A model generated the notes under the pieces. It was given only the letters and a program-made list of their open reading frames with translations. It was not told where the DNA came from and did not search any database. A DNA stretch of 51,042 bases from Candidatus Thorarchaeota archaeon (GTDB taxonomy: Archaea > Asgardarchaeota > Thorarchaeia > Thorarchaeales > Thorarchaeaceae), in contig JAGXOC010000002.1 in assembly GCA_019894665.1 (NCBI GenBank), forward strand, positions 43,489-94,530. Direction: 5' to 3'. Below, piece by piece: positions 33,718 to 42,956 of the stretch. Position numbers and translations under genes: made by a program. How positions within the stretch are numbered: position 1 is the stretch's first letter; each line of letters opens with the position of its first letter.

Positions 33718-36700
33718 ATGAAGTCTTCTAAGAAACTATCAATTGTCATTATATTTTGTTTTCTTACCATTGTATTTTCAGGGGCCTATTCAGCTATAGG
33801 CAGACCTACTTTTACTAATGAGTGTGGGTCATCTGGGTGTCATGACACTCATACAATGACAATATCATCAAATGCTACTGGTCCTGTCAATGCCAATGTT
33901 GGCGTCAGCTTCACATTAGTTGTAGATGCAACATCAAATGATGGTGGTGCCAAATCGGGCGATATGGCAGTCGCAGTGTTGAGTGGATGGGCGGATAACA
34001 ACCAATTCTCGTTCACAGACCAGTCGATAATTGATGATGCGGCTGGAGATTCAAATGCGAATATCGCCGAGATGACTGTGACTTTTACTTTCACGCCCCT
34101 TAATGCTGGGTCTTGGACTCTTAGAATATGGACAGGTGCAAAAGGTGATCTGGCACAAGTCCTTGATGTGTCAGTGTCTGTCATATTAGCAGACTCTACT
34201 CCCCCTACAATTGACAGTCCCACAGACATGACAATCGATGAAGGAGATGTCACAAAGAGCATTACATGGAGTCCATCAGATGCAAATCCAAGCTCCTATG
34301 AGATTTTCGACGACAGTGTTTCTTGGCAGAGCGGCGTTTGGGGTGGTTCAACCATCACTGTGCAGCTTAGCTCACTTGGACTTGGGACTCACAACATAAC
34401 ACTCGCAGTTTGGGATGCAGTTGGTAATACCGCATGGGACCAGGTAGATGTTACTGTTGTCGATGGAACATTACCTCTCATAGACAGTCCTGCAAATGTG
34501 ACACACAGCGAGGGAGCCACTGGATACTCAATAACATGGGATCCAACAGATGTTCATCCGGTCAGCTACACAATCTATAGAGAAGGAACACCTGTGAAGT
34601 CAGGCGCATGGAATTCCAGCATTGAGACCATTACAATATCTGTAGATGGTCTTGCAGTTGGTACCTATAACTACACCATCGTAGCAACAGACGTTGGATC
34701 AAACACAGCTGTTGATACAGCGTACGTCATCGTCTATGACGGGACATCTCCAACTATAGATAGCCCAGCAGATGTATCATATGATGAGGGAGCAACTGGA
34801 TATTCTATCACATGGGACCCATCGGATGTGAATCCGGTCAGTTACATAATCTATAAAGATGCAGTACTAGTGAAATCAGGATCATGGAACTCAAGTTCGG
34901 AGACAATAAGCATTTCAGTCGATGGTCTTGCAGTGGGTTCATACAGTTACGTTTTGGAGGTGACTGACGTTGGTTCTAACACAGCTACTGACACAGTTGC
35001 TGTCATCGTTTCGGATGGCACAGTACCCACAATTGACAGTCCCATCGATATCACATATGATGAAGGAGTAACTGGATATTCCATCACATGGGACCCTTCA
35101 GACTTTAATCCTCAAAACTACACGATCTATAGGGATGGACTGGCTGTTAGATTCGGTTTATGGAATGCAAGTGTAGAAACTATCACAATCTCAGTCGACG
35201 GACTCTCTATGGGTTCATACACTTACATGCTTATTGTTGGTGATGTGGGTCTAAACACGGCATCAGATTCAGTTCTTGTCACTGTGCTTGACGGCACAAA
35301 CCCCACAATAGATAGTCCGATTGACCGGGATGTAGTCGAGGGTACAAGTGGCAATCAAATCACATGGAGTCCATATGACCTTCATCCGTCTTCTTACGAA
35401 ATCTATCGGGAAGATGTTCTTGTCAAATCAGGACTATGGAATAGCAGCTCAGAAACAATTACCTTCTCTGTTGATGGTCTCTCTTTGGGAGTCTATAACG
35501 TTACAATAGTTGTCTATGACACAACTTCAAGGGTAGCCATTGATACAGTGTATATCACTGTATATGACGGTACAACACCCGTCGTGGATAGCCCTGTAGA
35601 CATTGATTATCCAGAGGGGGATACAGGGTATTCTATAACTTGGGACCCTTCAGATCTACATCCAGTAAGTTATCAGATTCTGCGGGAAGGACTACCCGTA
35701 AAATCAGGTACATGGAACTCATCTAGTGAAACAATGACCGTTTCTGTTGATGGACTTTCAATTGGATCCTACAATTACACGATTGTGCTTGTCGATGTAG
35801 GTGGCAATACGATGACTGACGAAGTCACCGTTACAGTATACAATGCTGATGTGCCATCAATCAACCAACCAGCAAACCAGACTATTTCTGAGGGAGCTAC
35901 AGGTCTCTTCGTTACATGGAACCCATTGGACCTCAATCCATCATCATATGCAATTTACCAAGATGGAGTTCTTATGAAATCAGGTGCATGGAATTCTAGT
36001 TCTGAAACAATCAGTATATCGCTTGATGGATTAACACTCGGAACCTACAACTTCACAGCTCTAGTCACAGACCTTGACAGTAATACTGCAGCAGACACAG
36101 CGTGGGTCACCGTGGTCGATGGTACACCTCCAGTAATTGACAACCCTATTGACATCACTTACGATGAGGGAAGTCCTGGAGGAACTCTCACATGGAATCC
36201 AACCGACTTGCATCCAGTCAGCTATACGATCTACTTGGATGGTACTCCAGTCAAATCTGGACAATGGAACTCCAGTGGTGAGTCTATCTCGATATCAGTC
36301 AATGGACATCTAGTTGGGGATTATAATTACACAATTAGGGTCGTAGATGATGGAGGCAACTTTGGCATCGATACCGTATTCATCTATGTGTTGGACGGAA
36401 CACCCCCAACAATCGATACTCCTAGCGATATCAATTATAATGAGGGTGATGCTGGCGGGTCAATTACGTGGGATCCTTCGGATGCGTATCCAGTGAGTTA
36501 TGATATCTACAGAAATGAGGTTCTTGAGAAATCTGGTTTGTGGAACACCACTTCGGAGGCGATCTCCGTTTCTGTGACTGGTTTAGCTGTTGGACAATAT
36601 AACTTCACAATCATAGTGTATGATGTTGGTGGAAATTCTGTTTCAGACTTAGTTTGGGTCACAGTATCTGACGCAACACCTCCGACAATTGATACACCAA

Positions 36701-37953
36701 TTGATAGATCACTCAACGAAGGTCAATCTGGAGAAATAATCACATGGACTCCTGACGATCTGAATCCAACTGGTTATGAAATCTATATTGAAGATGTACT
36801 TGTGAGAATTGGTCAATGGAACTCGAGTTCAGAAACAATCTCGGTTTCACTTGACGGACTTGGATTAGGCATATACAACTTTACGCTGGTTGTCATTGAT
36901 ATTGGTCTGAACTCTGCAAATGATACCGTGTTGATAACTGTCCTTGATGGTACAGATCCAATAATCGATAGTCCTGCAGATGTCTACTATGGTGAAGGTG
37001 CAACTGAGTACAACATTACCTGGAATCCTTCAGATTTGCATCCAGTCAGCTACGAAGTCCTCCGTGAAGGTGTACAAGTCAAGACAGGTTTGTGGAACTC
37101 ATCTTCTGAAATCATAACAATCAATGTGGATGGTCTGATTCTGGGAACGTATAATTTCACAATCTATGTCTTGGACATTGGTGGAAACACAGCTAGTGAT
37201 ATAGTGTTCGTGTATGTTTCTGATGGCAGTGCTCCTACAGTAGATAGTCCTCCAGATGTGATCTACAACGAAGGCGATACTGGGTACTCCATAGTTTGGA
37301 ATCCAACAGATGCTCATCCATCAAGTTACGAAATCTATAGAGAAGATGTGCTTATTGTATCAGGATTATGGAATTCTTCTTCAGAATCAATCTCTGTATC
37401 GGTGGATGGTCACCAGTTTGGATCCTATAATTATACTGTCCTTGTGATTGATGTTGGAGGTAGTAGCGCACGCGATACTGTGTTTGTCTATGTTCAAGAT
37501 GGGACAGGACCAATAATCGATAGTCCTGCAGATGTCCTCTATATTGAAGGTGAAACCGGTCACACAATATCATGGAACCCATCTGATCTTCATCCAGCAA
37601 GTTATGAGATCTTCAGAGATGGCCTAGTAGTCAAATCAGGAGTATGGAACTCAAGCAGTGAAACGATATCGATTTCAGTAGATGGACTTTCCCCAGGAGA
37701 GTACAACTATACAGTTTCTGTAACAGACCTTGGAAGCAATTCTATTGCGGATCTGGTCATTGTCATGGTCGAAGCTGCAGCTACTTCATCAAATCCAACG
37801 ACTACTTCTCCATCAACTCAAACCACAACTTCTGAATCACCACCTCCACCAGCAATCCCAATGGAGCAGGTTTTGATTGTCATTTTGACTTGGGTTGGTA
37901 CTGGTGTTATTGTACTTCTGATTGCAGAAGGTATAATTCGAAAGACCCGCTAG
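33718..37953 (+). CDS. Surface protein 1: candidate haem c motif (CX4CH), 13 repeats, membrane anchor
   Basis: From ATG 33718 (longer frame to 33685 less likely) the 1411-residue protein has a signal peptide (about 1-26) and then ECGSSGCHDTH with Cys36, Cys41 and His42, a CX4CH motif able to bind haem c. A beta domain of about 120 residues follows, then thirteen repeats of 92 residues with the pattern P-x-I-D-S-P ... EG ... I-T-W-x-P-S-D ... SG-x-WNSS-x-E. A Thr/Ser/Pro stalk and a membrane helix ending in IIRKTR close the chain. Many Asn-x-Ser/Thr sites suggest glycosylation outside the cell. The layout recalls bacterial choice-of-anchor V proteins (CxxCH next to an Ig-like domain). The function is unknown. 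Confidence 0.8.
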   Translation: MKSSKKLSIVIIFCFLTIVFSGAYSAIGRPTFTNECGSSGCHDTHTMTISSNATGPVNANVGVSFTLVVDATSNDGGAKSGDMAVAVLSGWADNNQFSFTDQSIIDDAAGDSNANIAEMTVTFTFTPLNAGSWTLRIWTGAKGDLAQVLDVSVSVILADSTPPTIDSPTDMTIDEGDVTKSITWSPSDANPSSYEIFDDSVSWQSGVWGGSTITVQLSSLGLGTHNITLAVWDAVGNTAWDQVDVTVVDGTLPLIDSPANVTHSEGATGYSITWDPTDVHPVSYTIYREGTPVKSGAWNSSIETITISVDGLAVGTYNYTIVATDVGSNTAVDTAYVIVYDGTSPTIDSPADVSYDEGATGYSITWDPSDVNPVSYIIYKDAVLVKSGSWNSSSETISISVDGLAVGSYSYVLEVTDVGSNTATDTVAVIVSDGTVPTIDSPIDITYDEGVTGYSITWDPSDFNPQNYTIYRDGLAVRFGLWNASVETITISVDGLSMGSYTYMLIVGDVGLNTASDSVLVTVLDGTNPTIDSPIDRDVVEGTSGNQITWSPYDLHPSSYEIYREDVLVKSGLWNSSSETITFSVDGLSLGVYNVTIVVYDTTSRVAIDTVYITVYDGTTPVVDSPVDIDYPEGDTGYSITWDPSDLHPVSYQILREGLPVKSGTWNSSSETMTVSVDGLSIGSYNYTIVLVDVGGNTMTDEVTVTVYNADVPSINQPANQTISEGATGLFVTWNPLDLNPSSYAIYQDGVLMKSGAWNSSSETISISLDGLTLGTYNFTALVTDLDSNTAADTAWVTVVDGTPPVIDNPIDITYDEGSPGGTLTWNPTDLHPVSYTIYLDGTPVKSGQWNSSGESISISVNGHLVGDYNYTIRVVDDGGNFGIDTVFIYVLDGTPPTIDTPSDINYNEGDAGGSITWDPSDAYPVSYDIYRNEVLEKSGLWNTTSEAISVSVTGLAVGQYNFTIIVYDVGGNSVSDLVWVTVSDATPPTIDTPIDRSLNEGQSGEIITWTPDDLNPTGYEIYIEDVLVRIGQWNSSSETISVSLDGLGLGIYNFTLVVIDIGLNSANDTVLITVLDGTDPIIDSPADVYYGEGATEYNITWNPSDLHPVSYEVLREGVQVKTGLWNSSSEIITINVDGLILGTYNFTIYVLDIGGNTASDIVFVYVSDGSAPTVDSPPDVIYNEGDTGYSIVWNPTDAHPSSYEIYREDVLIVSGLWNSSSESISVSVDGHQFGSYNYTVLVIDVGGSSARDTVFVYVQDGTGPIIDSPADVLYIEGETGHTISWNPSDLHPASYEIFRDGLVVKSGVWNSSSETISISVDGLSPGEYNYTVSVTDLGSNSIADLVIVMVEAAATSSNPTTTSPSTQTTTSESPPPPAIPMEQVLIVILTWVGTGVIVLLIAEGIIRKTR
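34198..37779 (+). repeat. Thirteen tandem 276-bp coding repeats
   Basis: Successive units begin with Thr-x-Pro-x-Ile-Asp at an exact spacing of 276 bases (92 codons) for most units, and the region spans almost exactly 13 units. Protein sequence is conserved (ITWDPSD, WNSSSETI, VDGL, YNYTI, D-x-GGN), while DNA sequence varies at third positions, so the array is old enough to have diverged and is kept by selection on the protein. Confidence 0.85.
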
Positions 37954-38000
37954 ATGTTCAAAGCCAACTTATACCAAAGAAATCGGGAGTTGAAAATTAG

Positions 38001-38070
38001 GAGCTCATGAACAGAGCCGCTTACAGTCTGTAGCGTGGAAACTAGTAAGATAAAGACCTAGCGAGAGAAT
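38001..38070. repeat. 70-base upstream element, copy B (orphan)
   Basis: This is the second copy of the 33401-33470 element, in the same orientation, about 86 percent identical by eye. It lies between surface protein 1 and surface protein 2 and has no minus-strand gene to drive, unlike copy A. The remainder of the 37954-38269 gap is AT-rich with the TATA-like box described at 38205. Confidence 0.75.
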
Positions 38071-38204
38071 GGGAAAGTAACAAAATTCGAATCTTCTCAA
38101 GATACTTGACCATAATTTGAGATGATTTTATGACACTTTCAAAGTGAAACTTCTATCGATTTTTATTTACATTTCTAACATTTCTTGAATCATTTTGAAG
38201 TATG

Positions 38205-38213
38205 CTTATATAA
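38205..38213 (+). promoter_or_regulatory. TATA-like box for surface protein 2
   Basis: CTTATATAA matches the archaeal TATA consensus very well and is about 57 bases upstream of ATG 38270. Surface protein 3 follows after one base and likely shares this promoter. Confidence 0.5.
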
Positions 38214-38269
38214 CCAAATTTTGCAGGCGCTCATCCGTGTAGGGCACACTACGATTGAGGACCATAAAC

Positions 38270-40543
38270 ATGAACCAAAGGACAAGGGCCAAACTTGGAA
38301 TCACAGCTGCTTTTGCACTTCTTCTTTTTCTTGGAGCTACCGCAGCAATTGCAGAACCGGATTTCACTGCTGAATGTGGAGGGTGTCATTCTGTTCACCC
38401 CGCTTATTCGATGACCTCAAATGCAACTGGAACAGTCAATGCATACATTGGAATTCCATTCACTTTAACGATTGATTCCTCTCGACCTGCAATGGGTGGG
38501 GGTAGGTTCTTCTTCAGTATTCAGAGTGGTTGGGCGAATAATGATAACTTCACTTTTACTCCAACCCTTGTTGAGGATAATCAAGACGGAGACTTAGATT
38601 CATCGGTATGGACAATTTCTGTAGAAGTCACTTTCACACCACAAAGCCTTGGATCATATACAATCAGAGCATGGTGTGCATCAGAAACTGGATCAAGGAG
38701 TATTGATATCGCGGTGGATGTTGGAGAATCAGTCCCACCTACTATAGATAGTCCTCCAGATATGCAGGTGTCCGAAGGGAACATGTCAGCATATGTAACA
38801 TGGAATCCAACCGACACATATCCGGACAGGTATGAAGTTTATGACAACGAGGTCTTATCTTCGAGTGATGCATGGAACGGTTCGTCAATCACAATTGGAC
38901 TTGGTACTCTCTCGTTGGGAAATCACAATCTAACAATAGTTGTGTTTGATACGTCTGATAATATTGCAACAGACCAAGTGGATGTCTTAGTAGTTGATGC
39001 TGTTTTACCTGTCATAAACCACTTAGACAACACTACGATATCAGAGGGAACCTTAGCATCCCTGGAGTGGTCACCCTCAGACCTTAATCCTTCAAGTTTC
39101 GAATTGTATAGAGAAGAGAGCCTCATAGATTCAGGCATATGGAGCGGGGGTAATATTACTTCATCCCTCGTAGGTTTGACAATTGGGGAGTACAACTACA
39201 CAGTTGTCGTTTTTGATACAAGTGGAAACTCAGCTTCAGATACAACCTTTGTCACAGTAATTGATGATACGTTGCCCATTATTGATAATCCAGATGATAT
39301 TGAGTACTCAGAGGGCTCAACTGGAAATACAATCGTATGGGTTGCCTCTGATCAGAATCCAAGTACATTCACCATTTACAGAGATGAGATTATCATACGA
39401 TCAGATGCATGGACTGGGGCTCCAATTCTTCAATCAATCGATGGACTAGCAATAGGTGTCTACAATTACACAGTAGTAGTCACGGACACTAGCGGAAATT
39501 GGGTTTCAGATGAAGTGAATGTCACAGTGATATTCCCACCAGAACCGACTCTTGACCATCCAGCTGATCAGATAATAGACGAAGGCTCGACAGACAATTG
39601 GATCAATTGGATGCCAGATGATGTAGACCCCTCAAGGTATGAGATTTACCAAGACAGTATTCTGATCAAATCGGGACTATGGAACTCGAGTTCTGAAACA
39701 ATCTCAATATCCATTGATGGATTATCTGCTGGAGTTTATGACTTTGAACTCATTGTCTATGATGATCTAGATCACACAGCAACAGACTTAGTAATAGTGA
39801 TCGTGAATGATGTTACAACACCAACAATTGACTCACCAAGTGACTTCGCAATTAATGAAGGTGATATCGGTCAGATCATAGCCTGGGCCCCAGGTGACTC
39901 AAACCCTATTTTCTATGAGATCCAAATTGATGGTGTGTTGGTATGGTCAGGACTATGGAATTCCAGCGTAGAATCAATCATAGCATCATGTGATGGTCTA
40001 GTATACGGAACACATGTTTTCACGATAATCGTTACTGATGTTGGAGATAATTCAGTATCTGATGAAGTCACAATTACTGTTCTTGATGGAACAGCACCAA
40101 TTGTGAATAGTCCCGCAGATATTGTCTATCAGGTTGCAACCACAGGTCACAACATTACCTGGATACCTTCAGATGCTCATCCATCTCTGTTCATTATTGA
40201 GATCAATGGAGTAGTCATTCTATCTGGTGGATGGGATGGACAACCGATATTCATCAATGTAGATTGGTTGAGTGAAGGATCTTACGAATACACACTCACT
40301 GTTTTCGATAGTGGAGGGAACACTGAAACGGACATTGTGATTGTAACTGTAACAATTGATGACCCATCTGCAACAACAACAACAGAGACCACCACAGCAA
40401 CCACAACAAGTCCGGGATCAGGAATTCCGGTTAATGATGATGAACAAACGGAAGCTGCAACATTTAGCGCGGTCATGCTTTCAATGGGAATAATCATTGG
40501 TGTGCTTGGAATACTCTTGCTTGTAGACCGAAGGAGGCGCTAA
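38270..40543 (+). CDS. Surface protein 2: candidate haem c motif (CXXCH), 6 repeats, membrane anchor
   Basis: ATG 38270 gives a 757-residue protein (the frame also opens at TTG 38255). Signal peptide about 1-28; then AECGGCHSVHP with a canonical CXXCH (Cys36, Cys39, His40) and nearby His43 and Met48 as possible axial ligands. A beta domain follows, then six repeats of about 90 residues of the same family as in protein 1, a Thr-rich stalk (ATTTTETTTATTT), a membrane helix (LSMGIIIGVLGILLLV) and a basic end. It should sit on the outer face of the membrane. Haem attachment would need a Ccm system; a CcmF-type gene is at the right end of the window. Confidence 0.8.
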   Translation: MNQRTRAKLGITAAFALLLFLGATAAIAEPDFTAECGGCHSVHPAYSMTSNATGTVNAYIGIPFTLTIDSSRPAMGGGRFFFSIQSGWANNDNFTFTPTLVEDNQDGDLDSSVWTISVEVTFTPQSLGSYTIRAWCASETGSRSIDIAVDVGESVPPTIDSPPDMQVSEGNMSAYVTWNPTDTYPDRYEVYDNEVLSSSDAWNGSSITIGLGTLSLGNHNLTIVVFDTSDNIATDQVDVLVVDAVLPVINHLDNTTISEGTLASLEWSPSDLNPSSFELYREESLIDSGIWSGGNITSSLVGLTIGEYNYTVVVFDTSGNSASDTTFVTVIDDTLPIIDNPDDIEYSEGSTGNTIVWVASDQNPSTFTIYRDEIIIRSDAWTGAPILQSIDGLAIGVYNYTVVVTDTSGNWVSDEVNVTVIFPPEPTLDHPADQIIDEGSTDNWINWMPDDVDPSRYEIYQDSILIKSGLWNSSSETISISIDGLSAGVYDFELIVYDDLDHTATDLVIVIVNDVTTPTIDSPSDFAINEGDIGQIIAWAPGDSNPIFYEIQIDGVLVWSGLWNSSVESIIASCDGLVYGTHVFTIIVTDVGDNSVSDEVTITVLDGTAPIVNSPADIVYQVATTGHNITWIPSDAHPSLFIIEINGVVILSGGWDGQPIFINVDWLSEGSYEYTLTVFDSGGNTETDIVIVTVTIDDPSATTTTETTTATTTSPGSGIPVNDDEQTEAATFSAVMLSMGIIIGVLGILLLVDRRRR

Positions 40544-40544
40544 G

Positions 40545-42845
40545 TTGAAGAAATCATTCAAGTCCTTAGTCCTTCCATCACTTGCGCTACTGATTATTCT
40601 GCTTACAGGTGCATCGATGGTGATAGCTGACCCGAATTTAACAGCGGAGTGTGGTGGCAGCAGTTGTCACAGTACAATATCCCTCACAATCTCCTCAAAC
40701 GCTACAGGGACAGTGGATGCATCTCTTGGTGAACCTTTCAACCTCATTATTGACGCTGGAGGTTACACTAGAAGCGACCAAGCATTCTATGTGAATATTG
40801 AACCTAGTTGGGCAGATAATAATCAATTCTCTTTCACAACCACTTCTATACAGGATAATGCTACGGGTGATCTCAACTCCAACCTGAACGAGATTTCCAT
40901 CTCAGTAGATTTCACTCCGACATCAATCGGGGCATATACAATTAGAATCTGGACGGCTGGAAAGAATGATGTAGCGGGAAGCTTGGATGTTGCAGTGTCA
41001 GTTACAGTGAATGATGTCGCACCACCTGTAATCGATAGTCCTGTAGACAAGATAGTATCAGAGGGCGACAGTTCAGCAAATATAACTTGGAATCCGAGTG
41101 ATGCCTATCCAGACCGATACGAGATATTTGATAATATGACAAGTTGGTTATCAGGGAGCTGGGATGGAAGTGCTATCGTTGTTGGCTTAGACACACTATC
41201 TCTTGGATCACATAATATCACACTTGCTGTGTATGATATCGTTGACAACATGGCATCAGACCAAGTTGATGTCACGGTCATTGATGATACCCCACCAATA
41301 ATTACACCATTAGAGAACCAAGAAGTTGAGGAAGGGGCTCTGGTTTGGTTAACATGGACAGTTACTGATTTACATCCTGATTCCTATGAAATTTGGCGGA
41401 ATGATGTATCTATTGATTCAGGGGTTTGGGATGGTAGTGACATTTCCACTCCATTGAGCAGTGTTGGACTCGGTTTTTACAATTACACACTCTACGTGAG
41501 TGACGCAAGCAGCAATTCAGTAACAAGCCAAGTCAATGTCACGATTGTTGATGGAACCGCTCCGCTGGTTGATAGTCCACCAGATATAACATACCTAGAA
41601 GGGCAAACGGGTTACTCAATCGTTTGGACCCCGACAGACACTCATCCAAGCAGTTATGAGATACTAAGGAATGGAACGGTAATTCTTGAGGGAGACTGGA
41701 ATTCAACAGGAGAATCAGTTTCTGTTAATGTTGATGGGCTTGCCAAGAACACCTACAACTTCACATTCATTGCTTTTGATGTTGGAGGCAACTTTGTTAC
41801 AGATGAAGTGTTTGTTTCAGTGTTCAGTGCCGTGATTCCATATGTGAATCACCCTGATGATTTACACATTAGTGAAGGTACGTTGGGCACAGAAATAATT
41901 TGGTCTCCAATCGATTTGAATCCATTAAGTTATGAAATCTACAGAGATGAAGTTCTAATTAGATCTGGCTCTTGGAATACTAGTGGTGAAGTTATGGTAC
42001 TTCTAGTAGAAGGATATGCTCTTGGCGACTACAACTTCACAATCTTTGTAATTGATACAGACACAAATAACGCAACCGATACGGTTTGGGTTACTGTTTA
42101 CGATGGCACTTTGCCGACAATTAACTCACCCATTGACATAACATATGATGAGGGTCAGATTGGATTCGAAATTTCATGGACACCTTCAGATCTGCACCCA
42201 CAGTTTTATACAATCTATAGAAACACGATCGAACTCCAATCAGGACCATGGAATTCCTCTTCTGAAATTATCACCATCCAAGTTGGAAGTCTCAGTTATG
42301 GGGATTATAATTACACGATCAGTGTACTTGATGTTGGAGGTAACCTAGTATCTGATGAAGTGGAAGTGTTCGTCCTTGATGGAACTCCACCCGTTCTTGA
42401 TAGTCCAGCAGATATTCAGTATGAACAATTGACGACTGGAAACGGAATCACTTGGAATCCATCAGATATCAATCCGATTAGCTATTCAATAATCAGAAAT
42501 GGAACAGTTGTAAACTCCGGTGGATGGATTGGGTCATCAATTTTCATTCTTGTCGATTGGCTCATACCCGGCTCATACAACTTCACAATAATCGTAACTG
42601 ACATCGATGGAAATAGTGCCAGTGATACAGTCATGGTTATTGTAACGCCATCTGCCACTTCAACGGAAACAAGCACTACCTCTACAACAACGTCTGTAAC
42701 TACTCCTTCACCGACTCAACCAGATGATTCTATATTTGATGACGTCGCTATCGCACCTTTCGCTCTTATCGTTGGAACATGGGTAGGATTGATACTTGTG
42801 GTCGTAATTGTCTCGGAGGTCCTTGCCAGGAAAGGAAAATGGTAG
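40545..42845 (+). CDS. Surface protein 3: candidate haem c motif (CX4CH), 6 repeats, membrane anchor
   Basis: The protein (766 residues) starts with TTG at 40545, set by AAGGAGG about seven bases upstream; its stop-start gap to protein 2 is one base. Signal peptide about 1-28, then AECGGSSCHST with Cys36, Cys41 and His42 (CX4CH), at the same position as in proteins 1 and 2. A beta domain and six repeats follow, then a Ser/Thr stalk and a membrane helix ending in LARKGKW. First and last repeats resemble those of protein 2 (YPDRYE; GW-x-G with VDWL), so the two are sister copies. No second His or Met lies close to the motif, leaving the axial ligand open. Confidence 0.8.
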   Translation: MKKSFKSLVLPSLALLIILLTGASMVIADPNLTAECGGSSCHSTISLTISSNATGTVDASLGEPFNLIIDAGGYTRSDQAFYVNIEPSWADNNQFSFTTTSIQDNATGDLNSNLNEISISVDFTPTSIGAYTIRIWTAGKNDVAGSLDVAVSVTVNDVAPPVIDSPVDKIVSEGDSSANITWNPSDAYPDRYEIFDNMTSWLSGSWDGSAIVVGLDTLSLGSHNITLAVYDIVDNMASDQVDVTVIDDTPPIITPLENQEVEEGALVWLTWTVTDLHPDSYEIWRNDVSIDSGVWDGSDISTPLSSVGLGFYNYTLYVSDASSNSVTSQVNVTIVDGTAPLVDSPPDITYLEGQTGYSIVWTPTDTHPSSYEILRNGTVILEGDWNSTGESVSVNVDGLAKNTYNFTFIAFDVGGNFVTDEVFVSVFSAVIPYVNHPDDLHISEGTLGTEIIWSPIDLNPLSYEIYRDEVLIRSGSWNTSGEVMVLLVEGYALGDYNFTIFVIDTDTNNATDTVWVTVYDGTLPTINSPIDITYDEGQIGFEISWTPSDLHPQFYTIYRNTIELQSGPWNSSSEIITIQVGSLSYGDYNYTISVLDVGGNLVSDEVEVFVLDGTPPVLDSPADIQYEQLTTGNGITWNPSDINPISYSIIRNGTVVNSGGWIGSSIFILVDWLIPGSYNFTIIVTDIDGNSASDTVMVIVTPSATSTETSTTSTTTSVTTPSPTQPDDSIFDDVAIAPFALIVGTWVGLILVVVIVSEVLARKGKW

Positions 42846-42956
42846 CAATCTTAGAACTGAATAGTTCCAATGTTGATAAAATCTGAAGTGGAAAGATTTT
42901 AAGGTGCCTTGCACCGGTCCTCATCCATCAGTCACAAGTCGTGGAGACCAAAAACT

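Noticed and set aside
34198-37779. CRISPR-like or satellite array because of regular repeats
   Set aside because: The period is 276 bases, the repeats lie in one open frame and are conserved at protein level, and there are no spacers.
38220-42935. Shared leader motif (CTCATCC) before surface protein 2 and the GlcF/HdrD-like gene
   Set aside because: Only about eight bases match in otherwise different context, which chance can explain.
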